A stretch of DNA of 64,000 nt from Amantichitinum ursilacus (GCF_001294205.1 NZ_LAQT01000028.1:39845-103844); one strand, 5' to 3'; counted from the first letter of the stretch, positions 27,625 to 38,860 are shown. Notes: a model not told the origin generated them from the sequence alone. Made by a program: numbers and translations.

Positions 27625-29418
27625 ATGTCCGAAACCCCCGCACGTCGCAATGACTGGCAAACGCTGCGCGCGTTATTGCCGTATCTGTGGCAGTACAAAG
27701 TCCGCGTCATTACCGCGATGTTGTTGCTGGTGGCGGCCAAAGTGGCCAACGTCGGCGTGCCGCTGGTGCTCAAGCGCATTGTAGATGCGCTGGGCGTTAC
27801 GCCGCATACCGCCGTGTTATTGCCTTTGGGTCTGGTGCTGGCTTATGGCGCTTTGCGTTTGTGTGCCTCGGTATTTGGCGAATTGCGCGATGCGGTATTT
27901 GCCAAAGTCACCCAGGGCGCAATCCGTCGCGTGGCCCTGCAGGTGTTTGATCATTTGCATGCGTTGTCATTGCGCTTTCATCTGGAACGCCAAACCGGCG
28001 GCATGACGCGCGATATTGATCGCGGCAGCAAAGGCATTGCGTTTCTGCTTAATTTTACGCTATTCAACATCCTGCCCACGCTGGTGGAAATTGTGTTGGT
28101 GGCGTTGATTCTGCTTAAAAAATACGACTGGTATTTTGCCGCCATTACCTTTGGCACCATCGTGATTTATATCGCGTTTACGCTGGGCATTACCGAATGG
28201 CGCATGGTGCATCGTCGCACCATGAACAATATGGATTCGGAAGCCAGCACGCGCGCGGTGGATAGTCTGCTTAATTATGAGACGGTTAAATACTTCGGCA
28301 ACGAGCGTTGGGAAAGCGAACGCTACGATAAAAGCCTTCGCAAATGGGAATCGGCTTCGGTTAAAAACCAGGTGTCGTTGTCGTTTCTGAATGCCGGCCA
28401 GGCGGGGATTATTGCGCTGGGTGTGACGGCGCTGGTTGGCCTGGCAGCGCAAGAGGTGGTGACCGGCAAAATGACGCTGGGCGATCTGGTGTTGGTGAAT
28501 GCCTTTTTGCTGCAATTGTATGCGCCGCTTAATTTTCTGGGTTTTATCTACCGCGAAATCAAACATTCGCTGGCCGATATGGAAAAGATGTTTGCCTTGC
28601 TGAACCGCAATGCGGAAATCAAGGACAACGCCAATGCCATCCCGTTGCAAACCCAGCAGGCGGCAGTGGCGTTCAACAACGTTGATTTTGGTTATGAGGC
28701 TGACCGCGATATTTTGCAGGGCGTGAGTTTTGAAATTCCGGCAGGCAAAACGGTGGCGGTGGTGGGTAGTTCGGGCGCGGGTAAATCCACGTTATCGCGC
28801 TTGTTATTCCGGTTTTATGATGTCAATGCGGGCCAGGTCAGCATTAATGGTCACGATATTCGTAATCTGACGCAAAGCTCGTTGCGCCAGCATATTGGTA
28901 TCGTGCCGCAAGATACGGTGCTGTTTAATGACACCATTTATTACAACATTGCATATGGCGACCCCACGGCCAGCCACGAGCAAGTGATTGAAGCCGCGCG
29001 TTCGGCGCATATTTACGATTTCATCATGAGCTTGCCGCAAGGCTTTGAAACGACGGTGGGTGAGCGCGGGCTCAAATTATCAGGCGGCGAAAAGCAACGC
29101 GTGGCCATTGCACGCACCATCCTTAAAAATCCGCCGATATTGATTTTTGATGAGGCGACTTCGGCGCTGGATTCGCGCACCGAAAAAGCCATTCAGGCTG
29201 AATTGCGCGCCATTGCTGCCAGCCGTACCACGCTGGTGATTGCGCATCGCTTGTCGACCATTGCCGATGCCGACCAGATTCTGGTGATGGACCACGGCCG
29301 TATTGTCGAACGCGGCACGCATGGTGATTTGCTGGCGGCGCAGGGCGCGTATGCGCGGCTATGGCAATTGCAGCAACACGAACAACAAACTACGCCGCTG
29401 GAAGCCGCGCCAGAATAG
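27625..29418 (+). CDS. Atm1/HMT1-type ABC exporter (fused membrane-ATPase half-transporter)
   Basis: This 597-residue ABCB-type half-transporter has six membrane helices (about residues 25-320) and a C-terminal ATPase. Walker A is VGSSGAGKST, the signature LSGGEKQR, Walker B ILIFDEATSALD and the H-loop IAHRLST. The blocks ERQTGGMTRDIDRGSKGI and LNFLGFIYREIKHSLADMEKMF (the YREIKHSLADMEKM part) are hallmarks of the mitochondrial Atm1/bacterial AtmA group. That group exports glutathione-linked sulfur species or metals. The start at 27625 was chosen because homology begins there; ATG 27574 is in frame but would add an unrelated basic peptide. Its last 29 bases overlap the convergent methyltransferase gene. 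Confidence 0.9.
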   Translation: MSETPARRNDWQTLRALLPYLWQYKVRVITAMLLLVAAKVANVGVPLVLKRIVDALGVTPHTAVLLPLGLVLAYGALRLCASVFGELRDAVFAKVTQGAIRRVALQVFDHLHALSLRFHLERQTGGMTRDIDRGSKGIAFLLNFTLFNILPTLVEIVLVALILLKKYDWYFAAITFGTIVIYIAFTLGITEWRMVHRRTMNNMDSEASTRAVDSLLNYETVKYFGNERWESERYDKSLRKWESASVKNQVSLSFLNAGQAGIIALGVTALVGLAAQEVVTGKMTLGDLVLVNAFLLQLYAPLNFLGFIYREIKHSLADMEKMFALLNRNAEIKDNANAIPLQTQQAAVAFNNVDFGYEADRDILQGVSFEIPAGKTVAVVGSSGAGKSTLSRLLFRFYDVNAGQVSINGHDIRNLTQSSLRQHIGIVPQDTVLFNDTIYYNIAYGDPTASHEQVIEAARSAHIYDFIMSLPQGFETTVGERGLKLSGGEKQRVAIARTILKNPPILIFDEATSALDSRTEKAIQAELRAIAASRTTLVIAHRLSTIADADQILVMDHGRIVERGTHGDLLAAQGAYARLWQLQQHEQQTTPLEAAPE

Positions 29419-30685
29419 TCCAGCCGTGTACGGGTTCGCCAAATTCGACGCGGATAACGGCCGGGATGAGCGATACGACGCCAAGCCCGGCCGCTGCCAG
29501 ATTGGCGCGCAAGCCCGCTTCACTGTGGCTGTAACGACCGCTGGGCAATAAACGATATTCGACGTCGGTGGTGGCTTCGGCGGAAAAGGCCAGTAAACCC
29601 GTTGGGCGCATCGCCTGGCGAAAAGCGGCAAACAACGGCGCCAGTTCGCCAAAATAAATCACCAGATCGGCTGCGCAAATCAGGTCAAACACGCCAGGTT
29701 GGCTATACAGCCAGGCGTTCAATTCCGCCTGCACCAGCTCGTCGTAACCGCCACGCGCGGCGGCTTTGGCAAGCATGCCGCTGGATAAGTCCACGCCCAC
29801 CAGACGCTGCGCATAGGGCCGCAATACCGGCAAACACAAGCCGGTGCCGCATCCCGCATCCAGCACCTGCAGGCTGGCGTCAGCTATCAAGCATGGCGCC
29901 AGCGCGGCGGCGATCTGTTGCGGGGCTTGATAGTCGAGCGAGCGTAAACGCTCATCAAATTCGGCGGCAAACTGGTCGAACATGGTGGCGACATAAGCAT
30001 CCGAGGCGCGATGCGGTACGTTCTGGCCCGAACAGCCAGCCAGCAAGTGGCGGGCGGTGGGGTTGTCGGGTTCCTGCTGCAGCCACGCGCGATAGACTGC
30101 GGCGGCTTCGTCGATGCGACCCAGTCGATAAAACGCGATACCGCGCATTTTCGGCGGCTGGACCTCGGCGGGGCGCAGCACATAGGCGCGACACAAAAAC
30201 AAAGAGCCTTCTTCGGACTGGCCCAGCCGTTCCAGCGTGTTGCCCAGGTTTTCCAGCGCGTCGATATAGTCGCCATCGAGTTGCAGTGCCTTGATAAACG
30301 CCTGCGCGGCGTCCTCATTCAGGTTTTGCGCCAGCAACACTGATCCCAGATTGTTCCAGAACAACGGCGTGGGCTGCAGCGCCAGCGCCTGGCGAAAAGC
30401 GCGCCCCGCCATTTCGGCATGCCCGGCCAGCGCCAGCATGTTGCCGAGGTCATTAAACCAGTCGGCCGTCGGGCGGGTCTGGCAGGCGCGCGCCAGCCAC
30501 TCGATCGCGCCGTTGCTATCGCCACGCTGATGTCGCAGCAAGCCAAAACCATGCATGGCGGACGCGTATTGCGGGTCTTGCGCCAGGATGCTCTGGTACA
30601 GCGCTTCAGCGGCGTCGAGGTTGCCCGCCAGTTGGGCGGCCACGGCCTGATGCAGCTGCGCGGAAAGATCAAGGGACAGCGTCAA
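29390..30685 (-). CDS. TPR-repeat SAM-dependent methyltransferase
   Basis: The 431-residue protein has about five tetratricopeptide repeats (residues 8-240; for example LYQSILAQDPQYASAMHGFG and LWNNLG-type helices) followed by a class I methyltransferase domain. Motif I is VLDAGCGTGLCLPVLR (about residue 275), with VGVDLSSGML and LICAADLVIYFGEL downstream. This TPR-methyltransferase fusion is common in proteobacteria; substrate proteins or small molecules are not established. The stop lies inside the end of the convergent ABC exporter gene. It is divergent from the TetR gene, so a shared operator may control both. Confidence 0.85.
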   Translation of the reverse strand: MTLSLDLSAQLHQAVAAQLAGNLDAAEALYQSILAQDPQYASAMHGFGLLRHQRGDSNGAIEWLARACQTRPTADWFNDLGNMLALAGHAEMAGRAFRQALALQPTPLFWNNLGSVLLAQNLNEDAAQAFIKALQLDGDYIDALENLGNTLERLGQSEEGSLFLCRAYVLRPAEVQPPKMRGIAFYRLGRIDEAAAVYRAWLQQEPDNPTARHLLAGCSGQNVPHRASDAYVATMFDQFAAEFDERLRSLDYQAPQQIAAALAPCLIADASLQVLDAGCGTGLCLPVLRPYAQRLVGVDLSSGMLAKAAARGGYDELVQAELNAWLYSQPGVFDLICAADLVIYFGELAPLFAAFRQAMRPTGLLAFSAEATTDVEYRLLPSGRYSHSEAGLRANLAAAGLGVVSLIPAVIRVEFGEPVHGWTILARLPAA

Positions 30686-30742
30686 ATCAACACTCCAGCT
30701 GGGTAGGGTGGTCTGGCAATTGCCCCAACCAGGGGCATCACG

Positions 30743-30758
30743 TAGACTTGTCAGTCTA
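30743..30758. promoter_or_regulatory. Palindromic operator candidate of the TetR regulator
   Basis: TAGACT (30743-30748) and AGTCTA (30753-30758) form a perfect inverted repeat around TGTC. It is 23 bases before the TetR-family start and in the divergent promoter region with the TPR-methyltransferase gene. Size and symmetry suit autoregulation by a TetR dimer. A second inverted repeat, TGCCCC/GGGGCA (30721-30737), is adjacent. Confidence 0.6.
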
Positions 30759-30781
30759 TTACATGCTGTTACAGACGTTTT

Positions 30782-31375
30782 ATGGCAACAGAAGCCCTCA
30801 ATAGCGATCGTGCCGATCGCGTACTCGAAGCCGCTTTCCAGGTATTTTGCGAATCAGGTTATCGCGCCAGCATCGATCTGGTTGCGGCGCGCGCGGGCGT
30901 TGCCCGGCAAACCATATACAACCACTTTGGCAGCAAGCAAGCGCTTTTTGAATCCACGCTGGCGGGTTCCGTGGCCGATATGCTCGGCACGCTCGGTGGG
31001 GGCGATGTGGCATTGCGGGAAAGGCTGCTGGCGTTTGCCGGTAATTTCCGCCAGCGGGTGCTGTCACCGGATGCCATCAATCTGCATCGCGTGCTAACCA
31101 GTGAAGCGCCGCGCTTTTCCGGCCTGGCACAGGATTTTTATCGTAATTGCATCCAGCATTGCGCCGGACATGTGGCCGAGCAATTCGAAATCGCCATGCA
31201 GCAAGGCCTGTTACGCCGCGAAAACCCGCAGCGCGCCGCGATGATGTTGCTGGACATGTTGGCCAGCCAGGATCGCACACGTATGTTGTTTGGTGGCGCC
31301 GCGCCCGACCCTGCAGGCGAGGCGCAACTGGTGGAAGAGGTGGTGGATTTCTTCTTGCGGGCAATGAAGCCGTAA
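30782..31375 (+). CDS. TetR-family transcriptional regulator
   Basis: The 197-residue protein has an N-terminal TetR helix-turn-helix (about residues 10-56: VLEAAFQVFCESGYRASIDL, then AGVARQTIYNHFGSKQALFE). A helical ligand-binding domain resembles the TetR_C AefR-like group. The effector is unknown. It probably represses itself and perhaps the divergent TPR-methyltransferase gene through the palindrome at 30743-30758. It converges on phaB with a 25-base gap. Confidence 0.92.
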   Translation: MATEALNSDRADRVLEAAFQVFCESGYRASIDLVAARAGVARQTIYNHFGSKQALFESTLAGSVADMLGTLGGGDVALRERLLAFAGNFRQRVLSPDAINLHRVLTSEAPRFSGLAQDFYRNCIQHCAGHVAEQFEIAMQQGLLRRENPQRAAMMLLDMLASQDRTRMLFGGAAPDPAGEAQLVEEVVDFFLRAMKP

Positions 31376-31400
31376 CGCGGGTCTTGCTGGTCCAGGCCAC

Positions 31401-32135
31401 TCAGCCCGTGTGCTGACCGCCGTTGATGGCGATATTGGCGCCCGTTACAAACCCCGCCATCTCGGACGCCAGCCACACAATCAGGCTGGCCACTTCTTCC
31501 GGCTTACCCAGACGGCCCACCGGGATCTGCCCGACGATGCGTTCGCGGATTTCCACTGGCACCGCCATCACCATCTCGGTGGCGATGTAGCCGGGGCTGA
31601 TCGTATTAACGGTTACGCCCTTACGCGCCACTTCTTGCGCCAGCGCCATGGTAAAGCCATGCATCCCGGCTTTGGCCGCCGAATAATTGGTCTGACCAAA
31701 CTGGCCTTTCTGCCCATTGATCGATGAGATATTGATGACGCGGCCCCAACCACGCTCGCTCATGCTGTCGACAAATTGCTTGGATACATTGAATAGCGAA
31801 TCCAGATTGGTGCCCATCACGGCGTCCCAGTCGGGTTGGCTTAGCTTGCGGAACGTGGCGTCGCGCGTGATGCCCGCGTTATTGACCAGAATGTCCACTT
31901 CGCCCAGCTTTTCGCGCAATGCCGCAGCCATGGCACTGCAACTGGCGTAGTCAGCCACATTGCATTCAAACGCATGAAACGCATAGCCCGCGGCTGTGGC
32001 ATCGGCCAGCCATTGTTCTTGCCGGCCCGTGCGCGAATACGTGGTGGCCACCTGATAGCCCGCGTCGGCCAGTTGCCGGCAAATTGCCGTGCCGATGCCG
32101 CCCATGCCCCCCGTTACCAATGCCAGCCTGGTCAT
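31401..32135 (-). CDS. phaB: Acetoacetyl-CoA reductase PhaB (SDR)
   Basis: This 244-residue short-chain dehydrogenase has the NADPH-binding TGGMGGIGTAI, the NNAG motif and the catalytic Ser-Tyr-Lys in INISSINGQKGQFGQTNYSA followed by AKAG. The phrase ISSINGQKGQFGQTNYSAAK is characteristic of PhaB, which reduces acetoacetyl-CoA to (R)-3-hydroxybutyryl-CoA for polyhydroxyalkanoate synthesis. phaC and phaA are not in the window. A fatty-acid-type FabG is the alternative, but it is less likely given that motif. Confidence 0.9.
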   Translation of the reverse strand: MTRLALVTGGMGGIGTAICRQLADAGYQVATTYSRTGRQEQWLADATAAGYAFHAFECNVADYASCSAMAAALREKLGEVDILVNNAGITRDATFRKLSQPDWDAVMGTNLDSLFNVSKQFVDSMSERGWGRVINISSINGQKGQFGQTNYSAAKAGMHGFTMALAQEVARKGVTVNTISPGYIATEMVMAVPVEIRERIVGQIPVGRLGKPEEVASLIVWLASEMAGFVTGANIAINGGQHTG

Positions 32136-32473
32136 GCGTGTTTATCCTTCAGCGTATGCAACGCGCGCAGTGTTTGCGTTCGTCAAATTTATGCGGCCGA
32201 ATCTTACTTTCAGATTTTGATCGTAGTAAAGCGTACTTTTGCTACGTAAGACGACCTGTTCTTGTCATAGTTGGCGGCCGTGCGTACTACAAGCTTTTGC
32301 AGCGTTGCCGATTAAAACACTACTGGGCCAATGGCTTACGAGAACGCGCGTTCGCTATTCCAGCGGCATAAGGGGCGTAAAGCCGTTTGGGGCACAAAGC
32401 AGGGCGCTTGTCCAGAATTGAGGGCCACCCGGGGTTCGTATAGAATACGCAATTCCAATCTGTACGTACTGCC
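32136..32473. other. Divergent intergenic region between phaB and pyrG
   Basis: A TATAGAAT hexamer at 32439-32446, 28 bases before the pyrG ATG, is the best pyrG -10 candidate; its -35 is weak. An imperfect inverted repeat CGTAG/CTACG lies near 32224-32248. No gene, repeat family or pyrimidine-attenuation terminator was seen. Confidence 0.4.
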
Positions 32474-34126
32474 ATGACCAAGTACATCTTTGTTACCGGT
32501 GGCGTTGTTTCCTCTTTGGGGAAAGGCATCGCCGCCGCGTCTCTGGCCGCAATCCTCGAATCCCGCGGCCTTAAAGTCACCATGATGAAGCTCGATCCAT
32601 ACATCAATGTGGATCCGGGAACCATGAGCCCGCTGCAGCACGGCGAAGTGTTCGTCACCGATGACGGCGCTGAAACCGATCTGGATCTGGGCCACTACGA
32701 GCGCTTCATCAGCTCACGCATGGCCAAGCGCAATAACTTCACCACCGGTCAGATTTATGACTCGGTGATCAAGAAAGAGCGTCGTGGCGATTATCTCGGC
32801 AAAACCGTACAGGTGATTCCGCATATCACCGATGAAATCCGTTCGTTTATCGAACAGGGTGCCGGTGATGCTGAACTCGCAGTCATCGAAGTGGGCGGCA
32901 CCGTAGGCGATATCGAATCGCTGCCGTTTCTGGAAGCGATTCGCCAGATGGGCGTGACGCTGGGTAAAGAAAACACCTGCTTCGTGCATCTGTCGTATGT
33001 GCCGTACATTGCCGCCGCTGGCGAAATCAAGACCAAGCCCACTCAGCATAGCGTTAAAGAACTGCGCGAAATCGGTATCCAGCCCGATGTGTTGATCTGC
33101 CGCGCTGATCGCCCGGTGCCGGACGAAGAACGCCGCAAGATCGCGTTGTTTACCAACGTGACTGAGCGCGCCGTGATTTCGTGTCCGGACGTACCGTCGA
33201 TTTACCAGATTCCGCGCGTACTGTCGGACCAGGGCATCGACGCCATCATCGCCAAACAATTGCAACTGGAACTGCCGCCCGCCAACCTGGCGGTGTGGGA
33301 CAAGATCGTCCACGCCGTGCAGAACCCGCAGCAGACCGTCAATATCGCGATGGTGGGCAAGTATGTCGACCTGACCGAATCGTACAAATCGCTGATCGAA
33401 GCGCTGAAGCACGCTGGTATTCATACAGGCTGTGAAGTGAAGATCAACTTTGTCGATTCCGAAGCGCTGGAAACCGAGGGCCTGGACGTGCTGCATAACG
33501 TCGACGCCATTCTGGTGCCAGGCGGCTTTGGCAAGCGCGGTGTGGAAGGCAAGATCCGCGCCGTTAAATATGCGCGTGAACAGAACATCCCGTACCTGGG
33601 CATCTGTCTGGGCATGCAGATTGCACTGATCGAATATGCGCGTGATATGGCGGGCATGACCGGCGCCAACTCCACCGAGTTTGATCTGGAAACCGACTTT
33701 CCGGTGGTGGCCTTGATTGACGAGTGGGTTAATCACGACGGCAAGATCGAAAAGCGCGACGCCAATAGCAACCTGGGCGGCACCATGCGTCTGGGTGCGC
33801 AAGCTTGCCAACTGGAAGAAGGCACGCTGGCCGCACGGATTTACGGCGCGACCTCGATTACCGAACGCCATCGTCATCGTTATGAAGTCAACAACCACTA
33901 TCTGCCGCGCCTGCAAGAAGCGGGTTTGAAGATCAGTGGAAAATCGACGGGCGCCGAGCAACTGGTCGAGACGGTTGAACTGCCGCAGCATCGCTGGTTC
34001 TTTGCCTGCCAGTTCCACCCCGAGTTCACCTCGACCCCGCGCGATGGCCATCCGCTGTTCAAGGCTTATATTGAAGCCGCGATTGCGTTTGCGCGTGAGC
34101 AAGGCCGCGAAGGCCTGAGCTGCTAA
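32474..34126 (+). CDS. pyrG: CTP synthase
   Basis: PyrG aminates UTP to CTP with ATP and glutamine. The 550-residue protein has the N-terminal synthetase domain ([38 protein letters not shown]) and a C-terminal class I glutamine amidotransferase domain. The latter has the nucleophile elbow LGICLGMQ and a His-Pro-Glu in CQFHPEFTS. Length is standard. The start at 32474 agrees with the family but lacks a clear ribosome site. It opens the betaproteobacterial pyrG-kdsA-eno-ftsB block. Confidence 0.98.
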   Translation: MTKYIFVTGGVVSSLGKGIAAASLAAILESRGLKVTMMKLDPYINVDPGTMSPLQHGEVFVTDDGAETDLDLGHYERFISSRMAKRNNFTTGQIYDSVIKKERRGDYLGKTVQVIPHITDEIRSFIEQGAGDAELAVIEVGGTVGDIESLPFLEAIRQMGVTLGKENTCFVHLSYVPYIAAAGEIKTKPTQHSVKELREIGIQPDVLICRADRPVPDEERRKIALFTNVTERAVISCPDVPSIYQIPRVLSDQGIDAIIAKQLQLELPPANLAVWDKIVHAVQNPQQTVNIAMVGKYVDLTESYKSLIEALKHAGIHTGCEVKINFVDSEALETEGLDVLHNVDAILVPGGFGKRGVEGKIRAVKYAREQNIPYLGICLGMQIALIEYARDMAGMTGANSTEFDLETDFPVVALIDEWVNHDGKIEKRDANSNLGGTMRLGAQACQLEEGTLAARIYGATSITERHRHRYEVNNHYLPRLQEAGLKISGKSTGAEQLVETVELPQHRWFFACQFHPEFTSTPRDGHPLFKAYIEAAIAFAREQGREGLSC

Positions 34127-34197
34127 GCACTACCTTGTTGCAACCCCCGCGGCTGGCCGATGCTGGCCGTGGGCTGTGTCCCCCAGACGGAGCAAGC

Positions 34198-35049
34198 ATG
34201 AAACTTTGTGGATTTGAAGTTGGCCTCGACCAGCCGTTTTTTCTGATTGCAGGCCCGTGCGTGATCGAAGGCGAACAGTTTTCGATCGATGTGGCCGGCC
34301 AGCTGAAAGAGATCACCAGCGAGCTGGGCATCAACTTTATTTTCAAGTCGAGCTTCGACAAGGCCAATCGCTCGTCGGGCAAAAGCTTTCGCGGCTACGG
34401 CATGGACGAAGGCCTGAAGATTCTGGCCAAAGTGCGCGAGCAAGTGGGCGTGCCAGTACTGACCGACATCCACGAGATCGACCAGATCAAGCCGGTTGCA
34501 GCGGTGGTTGATGTCCTGCAGACCCCTGCGTTTTTGTGCCGCCAGACCGACTTTATCAAGGCCTGTGCCCAGTCGGGCAAGCCGGTCAATATCAAGAAGG
34601 GCCAGTTTCTGGCGCCGGGCGATATGAAAAACGTGATGGACAAGGCGCGTGAAGCGGCCCAGGAGGCCGGCCTTGATCCCGATCAGTTTATGGCGTGCGA
34701 GCGCGGCGTATCTTTCGGTTACAACAATCTGGTCAGTGACATGCGTAGCCTGGCCATCATGCGCGAAACCAACTGCCCGGTGGTGTTTGACGCCACGCAT
34801 TCGGTGCAGTTGCCCGGCGGTCAGGGCACCAGCTCTGGCGGTCAACGCGAGTTTGTTCCAGTCCTGGCGCGCGCTGCCGTCGCCGTCGGGATTTCCGGTC
34901 TGTTTGCTGAAACCCACCCCGATCCGGCTTGCGCCAAATCGGATGGCCCCAACGCATGGCCGCTGCATCGTATGAAAGAGCTGTTGACGACGCTGCAGAC
35001 CATCGACAAGGCCGTGAAGACCGGCGCTTTCATCGAGCAGACGTTGTAA
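34198..35049 (+). CDS. kdsA: 3-deoxy-D-manno-octulosonate 8-phosphate synthase, metal-dependent type
   Basis: KdsA condenses phosphoenolpyruvate with arabinose 5-phosphate for the Kdo part of lipopolysaccharide. The 283-residue protein carries [12 protein letters not shown]. The Cys21 here, in place of the Asn of the E. coli enzyme, marks the metal-dependent class, and later blocks ([27 protein letters not shown]) agree. The ATG at 34198 has CGGAGC upstream. A terminator hairpin follows at 35057-35080. Confidence 0.96.
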   Translation: MKLCGFEVGLDQPFFLIAGPCVIEGEQFSIDVAGQLKEITSELGINFIFKSSFDKANRSSGKSFRGYGMDEGLKILAKVREQVGVPVLTDIHEIDQIKPVAAVVDVLQTPAFLCRQTDFIKACAQSGKPVNIKKGQFLAPGDMKNVMDKAREAAQEAGLDPDQFMACERGVSFGYNNLVSDMRSLAIMRETNCPVVFDATHSVQLPGGQGTSSGGQREFVPVLARAAVAVGISGLFAETHPDPACAKSDGPNAWPLHRMKELLTTLQTIDKAVKTGAFIEQTL

Positions 35050-35056
35050 TACGCAT

Positions 35057-35080
35057 CGGCTATCCTGGGATAGCCGTTTT
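35057..35080 (+). terminator. Intrinsic terminator after kdsA
   Basis: CGGCTATC (35057-35064) pairs with GATAGCCG (35069-35076), followed by four T. It lies between kdsA and eno, so eno probably has its own promoter or relies on read-through. Confidence 0.8.
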
Positions 35081-35090
35081 GCTGTTTTGA

Positions 35091-36416
<1,326 letters not shown>

Positions 36417-36474
36417 GCTGCGCCACAGCCCAGGCGCCCGCGTTAGGATTTGGCGGGCGCCTGTAGTAACATCG

Positions 36475-36506
36475 AAAACCGGTGCGCAATGCGCCGGTTT
36501 TCTTTT
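36475..36506 (+). terminator. Intrinsic terminator after eno
   Basis: AAAACCGGTGCG (36475-36486) pairs with TGCGCCGGTTTT (36490-36501), with two wobbles, followed by CTTTT. Another GC stem (36432-36441 with 36453-36462) lies just upstream. ftsB begins only 25 bases later, so its expression probably depends on read-through. Confidence 0.85.
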
Positions 36507-36530
36507 ACAAGAACAACACTGACTCTCTCA

Positions 36531-36902
36531 ATGCGCACTCTGGCGATCGCCCTGGCTGTACTGATACTTGCCCTGCAATGGCCGCTATGGATCGGTAAAG
36601 GCAGTTGGCTGCGCGTCTGGGATCTGGACCGGCAACTGGCCGAACAGAAACTGCGCAACGACAAGCTCAAAGAGCGCAACACGGCGCTTGAGGCCGACGT
36701 GGTCGACCTTAAAACCGGGACTGACGCCATTGAAGAGCGCGCTCGCAATGAGCTGGGCATGGTGCGTCAGGATGAAGTCTTCTTCCAGATTCTCGATAAC
36801 CGCAAACCCGCATCCAGCAACCCCGCCAGCGCCGCAGTGGGTATTGGAATTGCCAGCGATGTTGCCGCCGCGCCCGCCAGTGGGGCCGCATCAGCACCGT
36901 AA
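36531..36902 (+). CDS. ftsB: Cell division protein FtsB
   Basis: FtsB joins FtsL and FtsQ in the divisome. The 123-residue protein has one membrane helix (about 3-20), then [20 protein letters not shown] and a periplasmic coiled coil (to about residue 75; [20 protein letters not shown]). These are the hallmarks of the family. A C-terminal Ala/Pro/Ser-rich tail of about 30 residues exceeds the E. coli protein. The eno-ftsB order supports the call. No good Shine-Dalgarno is visible. Confidence 0.92.
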   Translation: MRTLAIALAVLILALQWPLWIGKGSWLRVWDLDRQLAEQKLRNDKLKERNTALEADVVDLKTGTDAIEERARNELGMVRQDEVFFQILDNRKPASSNPASAAVGIGIASDVAAAPASGAASAP

Positions 36903-37013
36903 GCGTGCGCAACTGTAATGGTTGCCGTTCGACGTTTTGTCATCAGCATCCAACTGTTCTGTTTTGCAATTTTTGCGATATAGTGGGGTTCGTCCGCCCC
37001 CAGGATCGCCATC

Positions 37014-38513
37014 ATGAACGACCTCGCCTTTGGTCATCGCCGCAAGGCCGATACGCTCTACCACCAGCTTGCCGAAGAAATGGCTCAGGCCATTGCCGCC
37101 GGATTGCTCAAGCCGGGTGAAAAGCTGCCTTCGGTGCGCAAGATGTCGTCGCAACGCCAACTCAGCTTGTCCACCGTGATGGAAGCCTATCGCGAGCTGG
37201 AAGACCGCGGCCTGATTGAGGCGCGTCCGCAAAGCGGCTTTTATGTGCGGCCGGCACAGGCGATGCAGATTCCACTGCTGACGCAACCGCCGCAAACGCC
37301 ATCCCGAGTGATTACCCAGGCTGAATTCTGGCCCTACCATGTGGGCGGCGCGTCGGCGCGTGTGGATTTCAGCTTTGCGGTGCTCGCGCCCGAACACTAT
37401 CCAACTCAACCATTGCAACGTTTGCTATCGCAAGTGTCGCGCCACGCGCCTGAGATTCTGGCTGACTACGGTCGGCCGCAAGGCGATCCGGAATTGCGCC
37501 GCCATATTGCGCGGCGCTCGCTGGCCTGGGGCGGCCAGTTTGAAGCGGATGACGTGATCATCACGCAAGGCTGCCTGGAGGCGCTCAACCTGTGCCTGCG
37601 CGCGGTAACGCGGCCCGGCGACGTAGTCGCGATCGAGTCGCCCGCATATTTTGGTTTGCTGCAGATTCTTGAGAGCTTCAACCTGAAGGCGCTCGAAATC
37701 CCCACGCATCCGCAAACCGGTATTTCGGTGGAGGCCCTGGAGCTGGCCACGCGCAATGGCCAGGTACAGGCCTGTTTGCTGCTGCCCAACTTCTCCAATC
37801 CGATTGGCTGTTTGATGCCCGACGAGGCCAAACGCCGATTGGTGGAGTTGCTGGATAGTCGCAATATCCCGTTGATCGAAGACGACTTATACGGCGAGTT
37901 TTTCCATCACGGCGAACGTCCGCGCCCGGCCAAAGCGTTTGACCGCACCGGTAATGTGATGCTGTGCTCGTCGTTTACCAAAACCCTGGCACCGGGCTTT
38001 CGGGTGGGTTGGGTGGTGGCGGGACGTTGGCAGCGCGAGCTGGAAAAGCTCAAATTTATCAATACTTTCTCGACGCCCGCCATCCTGCAGCAAACGATTG
38101 CACGCTTTCTGGAGAACGGCGGTTACGACCATCATCTGCGCAAATTGCGCCGTGCCGTGTGCGAGCAGGTCGAACATGGCGCGGCAGCAGTGCGCCGCTA
38201 TTTTCCGGCCAATACGCGTTTTACTGTCCCGGAAGGTGGCTTTGTGTTGTGGATCGAGCTTCCCGAGGGCATTGATACGCTGCAGCTGTTGCAGCGCTGT
38301 CTGCAGGAAGGCATTGCGTTTTCGCCGGGCGAGTTGTTCTCGCCCAGCCGCAGTTATCGCAACTGCCTGCGCATCTGCTGTGTGCAAACCTGGACTACGC
38401 GGCATGAGAAAGCCGTGCAACGCATCGGCGAGCTGGCCGCAGAAATGCTGCTGCAAGCGCCAGTTGCCGGCGCGACTGCGCCCGCCGTAATTGACCCTAC
38501 GCCGATCAAATAG
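37014..38513 (+). CDS. MocR-like GntR/aminotransferase transcriptional regulator
   Basis: The 499-residue protein joins an N-terminal GntR winged helix (about 10-80; LYHQLAEEMAQAIAAGLLKP, KLPSVRKMSSQRQLSLSTV) to a fold-type I aminotransferase-like domain (about 120-480). The PLP Lys323 lies in CSSFTKTLAPGFRVGW. MocR regulators use PLP or its adducts as effector and control vitamin B6, GABA or amino acid genes. No such target is adjacent, so the regulated gene is unknown. The ATG at 37014 starts the GntR domain. Confidence 0.9.
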   Translation: MNDLAFGHRRKADTLYHQLAEEMAQAIAAGLLKPGEKLPSVRKMSSQRQLSLSTVMEAYRELEDRGLIEARPQSGFYVRPAQAMQIPLLTQPPQTPSRVITQAEFWPYHVGGASARVDFSFAVLAPEHYPTQPLQRLLSQVSRHAPEILADYGRPQGDPELRRHIARRSLAWGGQFEADDVIITQGCLEALNLCLRAVTRPGDVVAIESPAYFGLLQILESFNLKALEIPTHPQTGISVEALELATRNGQVQACLLLPNFSNPIGCLMPDEAKRRLVELLDSRNIPLIEDDLYGEFFHHGERPRPAKAFDRTGNVMLCSSFTKTLAPGFRVGWVVAGRWQRELEKLKFINTFSTPAILQQTIARFLENGGYDHHLRKLRRAVCEQVEHGAAAVRRYFPANTRFTVPEGGFVLWIELPEGIDTLQLLQRCLQEGIAFSPGELFSPSRSYRNCLRICCVQTWTTRHEKAVQRIGELAAEMLLQAPVAGATAPAVIDPTPIK

Positions 38514-38548
38514 CCACTCACTTGCACGTCGATGTCAGCGCGGGGATG

Positions 38549-38860
38549 TCAATTGCCTGGGCTGGCATCGGCGGTGATGGTGTTGTCCGTATTGGGCGGT
38601 TCCAGATTGGCGGCCTTGTCGCCCAGGACGTTCTGGCAACTTTCCGGCACGGCTTTCTGGATTTCGACGCAGTATTGCGAGTAGCTCATCAGGCAAGGTG
38701 GAATTTCTTTGTCCTGATCGACCCAGATGACGTCATATCGCTGCCCGCACACGCTATTGAGAATGTCCTCCAGCGTGGCGACATCGCCGACCAGATCGGC
38801 ATAAGCGGGCATGGCGAGGCCCGCACAAAGCATTCCTGTCATACAGAAACGGCGCAGCAT
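38549..38860 (-). CDS. Small secreted Cys-containing protein (unknown)
   Basis: The 103-residue product begins with a signal peptide (residues 1-21, ending Ala-Tyr-Ala). It has four Cys in the mature part (SVCGQRYD, PPCLMSYSQYCVE and ESCQNVL), which probably form two disulfides. I do not recognise a family. GGGAGG before the ATG at 38860 supports translation. It is convergent with the MocR-like gene. Confidence 0.72.
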   Translation of the reverse strand: MLRRFCMTGMLCAGLAMPAYADLVGDVATLEDILNSVCGQRYDVIWVDQDKEIPPCLMSYSQYCVEIQKAVPESCQNVLGDKAANLEPPNTDNTITADASPGN

